In this document: positions 15,601 to 15,781 of the stretch, piece after piece
Layout of the letters: each line of letters begins with the position of its first letter
Numbering within the stretch: position 1 is the stretch's first letter
NCBI GenBank assembly: GCA_910585855.1
Contig: CAJUGZ010000069.1
Location: forward strand, 1-15,781
Direction of reading: 5' to 3'
From: an uncultured Lachnospiraceae bacterium
Lineage (GTDB): Bacteria > Bacillota_A > Clostridia > Lachnospirales > Lachnospiraceae
DNA: 15,781 nucleotides
Position numbers and translations under genes: made by a program
Notes under the pieces: model-generated
The model's input: the letters and a program-made list of their open reading frames with translations, nothing else
What the model was told of the DNA's origin: nothing
Database searches by the model: none

Positions 15601-15695
15601 TGGGAATGATTTTAATTTCGATTGGATTTGGAATTTGCGTAGTAATGTTTTTTCTTACTTCCTTTAGAGAGAAAAGAGAAAAAAATGATGGATAG
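12663..15695 (+). CDS. Beta-propeller / sensor / MFS transporter fusion
   Basis: An unusual 1010-residue membrane protein. An N-terminal TM anchor (about 15-33) is followed by an extracytoplasmic NHL-like beta-propeller (about 50-340), seen in repeats such as ANNIAVDSEGNIYVTD (95-110) and NDIAVTEDGNYLYYTD (near 256-271). TM segments at about 350-366 and 389-409 come next. An extracytoplasmic region of about 160 residues (410-575) resembles Cache-type sensor domains, including a SAPVYNSKGEMIAVCEVG strand pair. A TM at 577-604 leads into a 12-helix MFS permease (about 618-1000) with a motif-A-like loop after its second helix (GVMKKIGNRKSF) and a similar loop in the second half (KITKRVGSRFA). 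The substrate cannot be told. The sensor layout resembles that of the receptor at 1024. The start has AAGGG about 5 nt upstream. It is the last gene of unit 3; another repeat copy follows. The fusion could let an outside ligand gate transport (inference). Confidence 0.85.
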   Translation: MKHTYRKNVYVKQIRLVLVLLCCIVLAVNAGFLAKTNIIKNQETFHCPSYMLIGENKNRYIINNSTTQILVLDQDNRYLFQIDGGSTRQKAFNFANNIAVDSEGNIYVTDVSFNDNYDRDKKVKLLKYNAKGKLDSILYEYEYTKEEELTIHSAFMSVSFYNSRFYFAQREKDSIAVYSIAVDGSEQMPTEERRIEYANAQLLVASIAIVPEKDLLYFVDKKGDIYFADNHTDEILLVYDGGNYHPDYQFYDVPNDIAVTEDGNYLYYTDIGLRQIWGISLETGERFLIYQPEEGTLDEQPIFYRLSLVEGNSQQVSFCDSNGNDIYIYNSEGIKIFQENHFVYSREVFIKYIALLLLGLFVIKNIIDKLKEIVLKTMAGSNAERFKTNLLVLVAVITVFITTASYVISNLNARYTENVLQSLYSMSRLTADMINGDLLETILEPDDYLNEDYMAIRSQIQSAFEKSYINSYEFTSESDSTLYCVLYRMQNHVVYYTMHLSDDSGVVYPDTMTFEESDYKYIEDTGETIIFSEISTGEGEWMYASAPVYNSKGEMIAVCEVGRNRTSYNQANQNMLIELAIKVTSLAVIVFLFMSEVIALISVFEKKGKEQKREENSVEFVRTFAFIMYMADNFTCVLIPLMSEALYDPSLPIAENIAIALPSGAQSFAAAITGFVIAGVMKKIGNRKSFLCGIIFHMVGLLLCGLSGNLYFFTISMFIVGIGMGINVVCLSTYVISRESEEDSLKGFSLITTGTFAGTNCGIIIGTLITEQYGYSTIFFISALMAGLLLLFVWMIYKKDTVIAEKEKETKKINLWAFLRNRLTWGYFLFAMLPYYIFASFVYYFMPLYAEQEGVSEANIGVITLVYGVMTAYLTSLTMEKITKRVGSRFAIMIASLVTIASLVLFIFKPSVSTIILVVLVMGIADSFGYSALSSYFSEIPAVKQYGEENALGISGVVEGVSSTIAPFIFATALLAGIQMGMILISIGFGICVVMFFLTSFREKREKNDG

Positions 15696-15709
15696 AAAAG
15701 TTTTTTCTT

Positions 15710-15781
15710 GGGGGGACGCCAGATTCGAAAACAGTGGGCAGTCTGCTGTTCCGGTTTCCAAAAAGTAAGAAGTTCTAAGAC
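15710..15781 (-). repeat. Structured intergenic repeat, copy E (cut at the right edge)
   Basis: This begins 14 bp after the last stop codon with GGGGGACGCC, as in the element at 6190. A small hairpin follows (AACAG 15730-15734 with CTGTT 15746-15750). The stretch from about 15740 to the window end is nearly identical to the complement of about 488-535, ending inside the AGAAGT...ACTTCT core. The remainder of the element must continue past the window. Confidence 0.75.

Overview
The window reads as AT-rich Clostridia DNA, most likely Lachnospiraceae. I infer this from the codon choice, the strong GGAGG-type ribosome binding sites, the Lys/Glu-rich proteins and the gene content; the sequence does not prove the family. 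All eight genes lie on the + strand. Most of the window looks like the spike, loading and cargo part of an extracellular contractile injection system (eCIS). It holds a PAAR-like spike-tip protein (DUF4280 type), two paralogous eCIS-type AAA+ ATPases, a DUF4157 (HELHH) cargo protein and a second large, membrane-active-looking cargo candidate. No sheath, tube or baseplate gene is present, so the structural genes would have to lie outside the window.

The layout is three transcription units separated by structured intergenic repeats. Positions 1-614 hold no gene but three copies or part-copies of a hairpin-rich repeat family. Unit 1 (615-6187) contains the PAAR-like protein, a membrane receptor with a HAMP domain and a catalytically dead class III cyclase domain, an AAA+ ATPase and the DUF4157 protein. 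A folded element (6190-6360) separates it from unit 2 (6453-11105), which contains a second AAA+ ATPase and an 846-residue protein with a long Ala/Gly-rich hydrophobic core. A 160-bp palindromic element (11110-11270) separates this from unit 3 (11368-15695). Unit 3 contains a small protein resembling YbjN or type III secretion chaperones, a SAM-dependent methyltransferase, and a 1010-residue fusion of a beta-propeller, an extracytoplasmic sensor-like domain and an MFS transporter. Another copy of the repeat family starts right after it and runs off the window end.

Working model (inference): in units 1 and 2 an AAA+ ATPase sits directly upstream of one putative cargo gene, 12 and 15 bp apart, which suggests one dedicated loader per cargo. 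The PAAR-like protein would cap the spike. The pseudocyclase receptor could feed an external signal into production or release. Unit 3 may be a separate sensing and transport operon, or an accessory one. I saw no transposase, integrase, CRISPR array, tRNA or rRNA.
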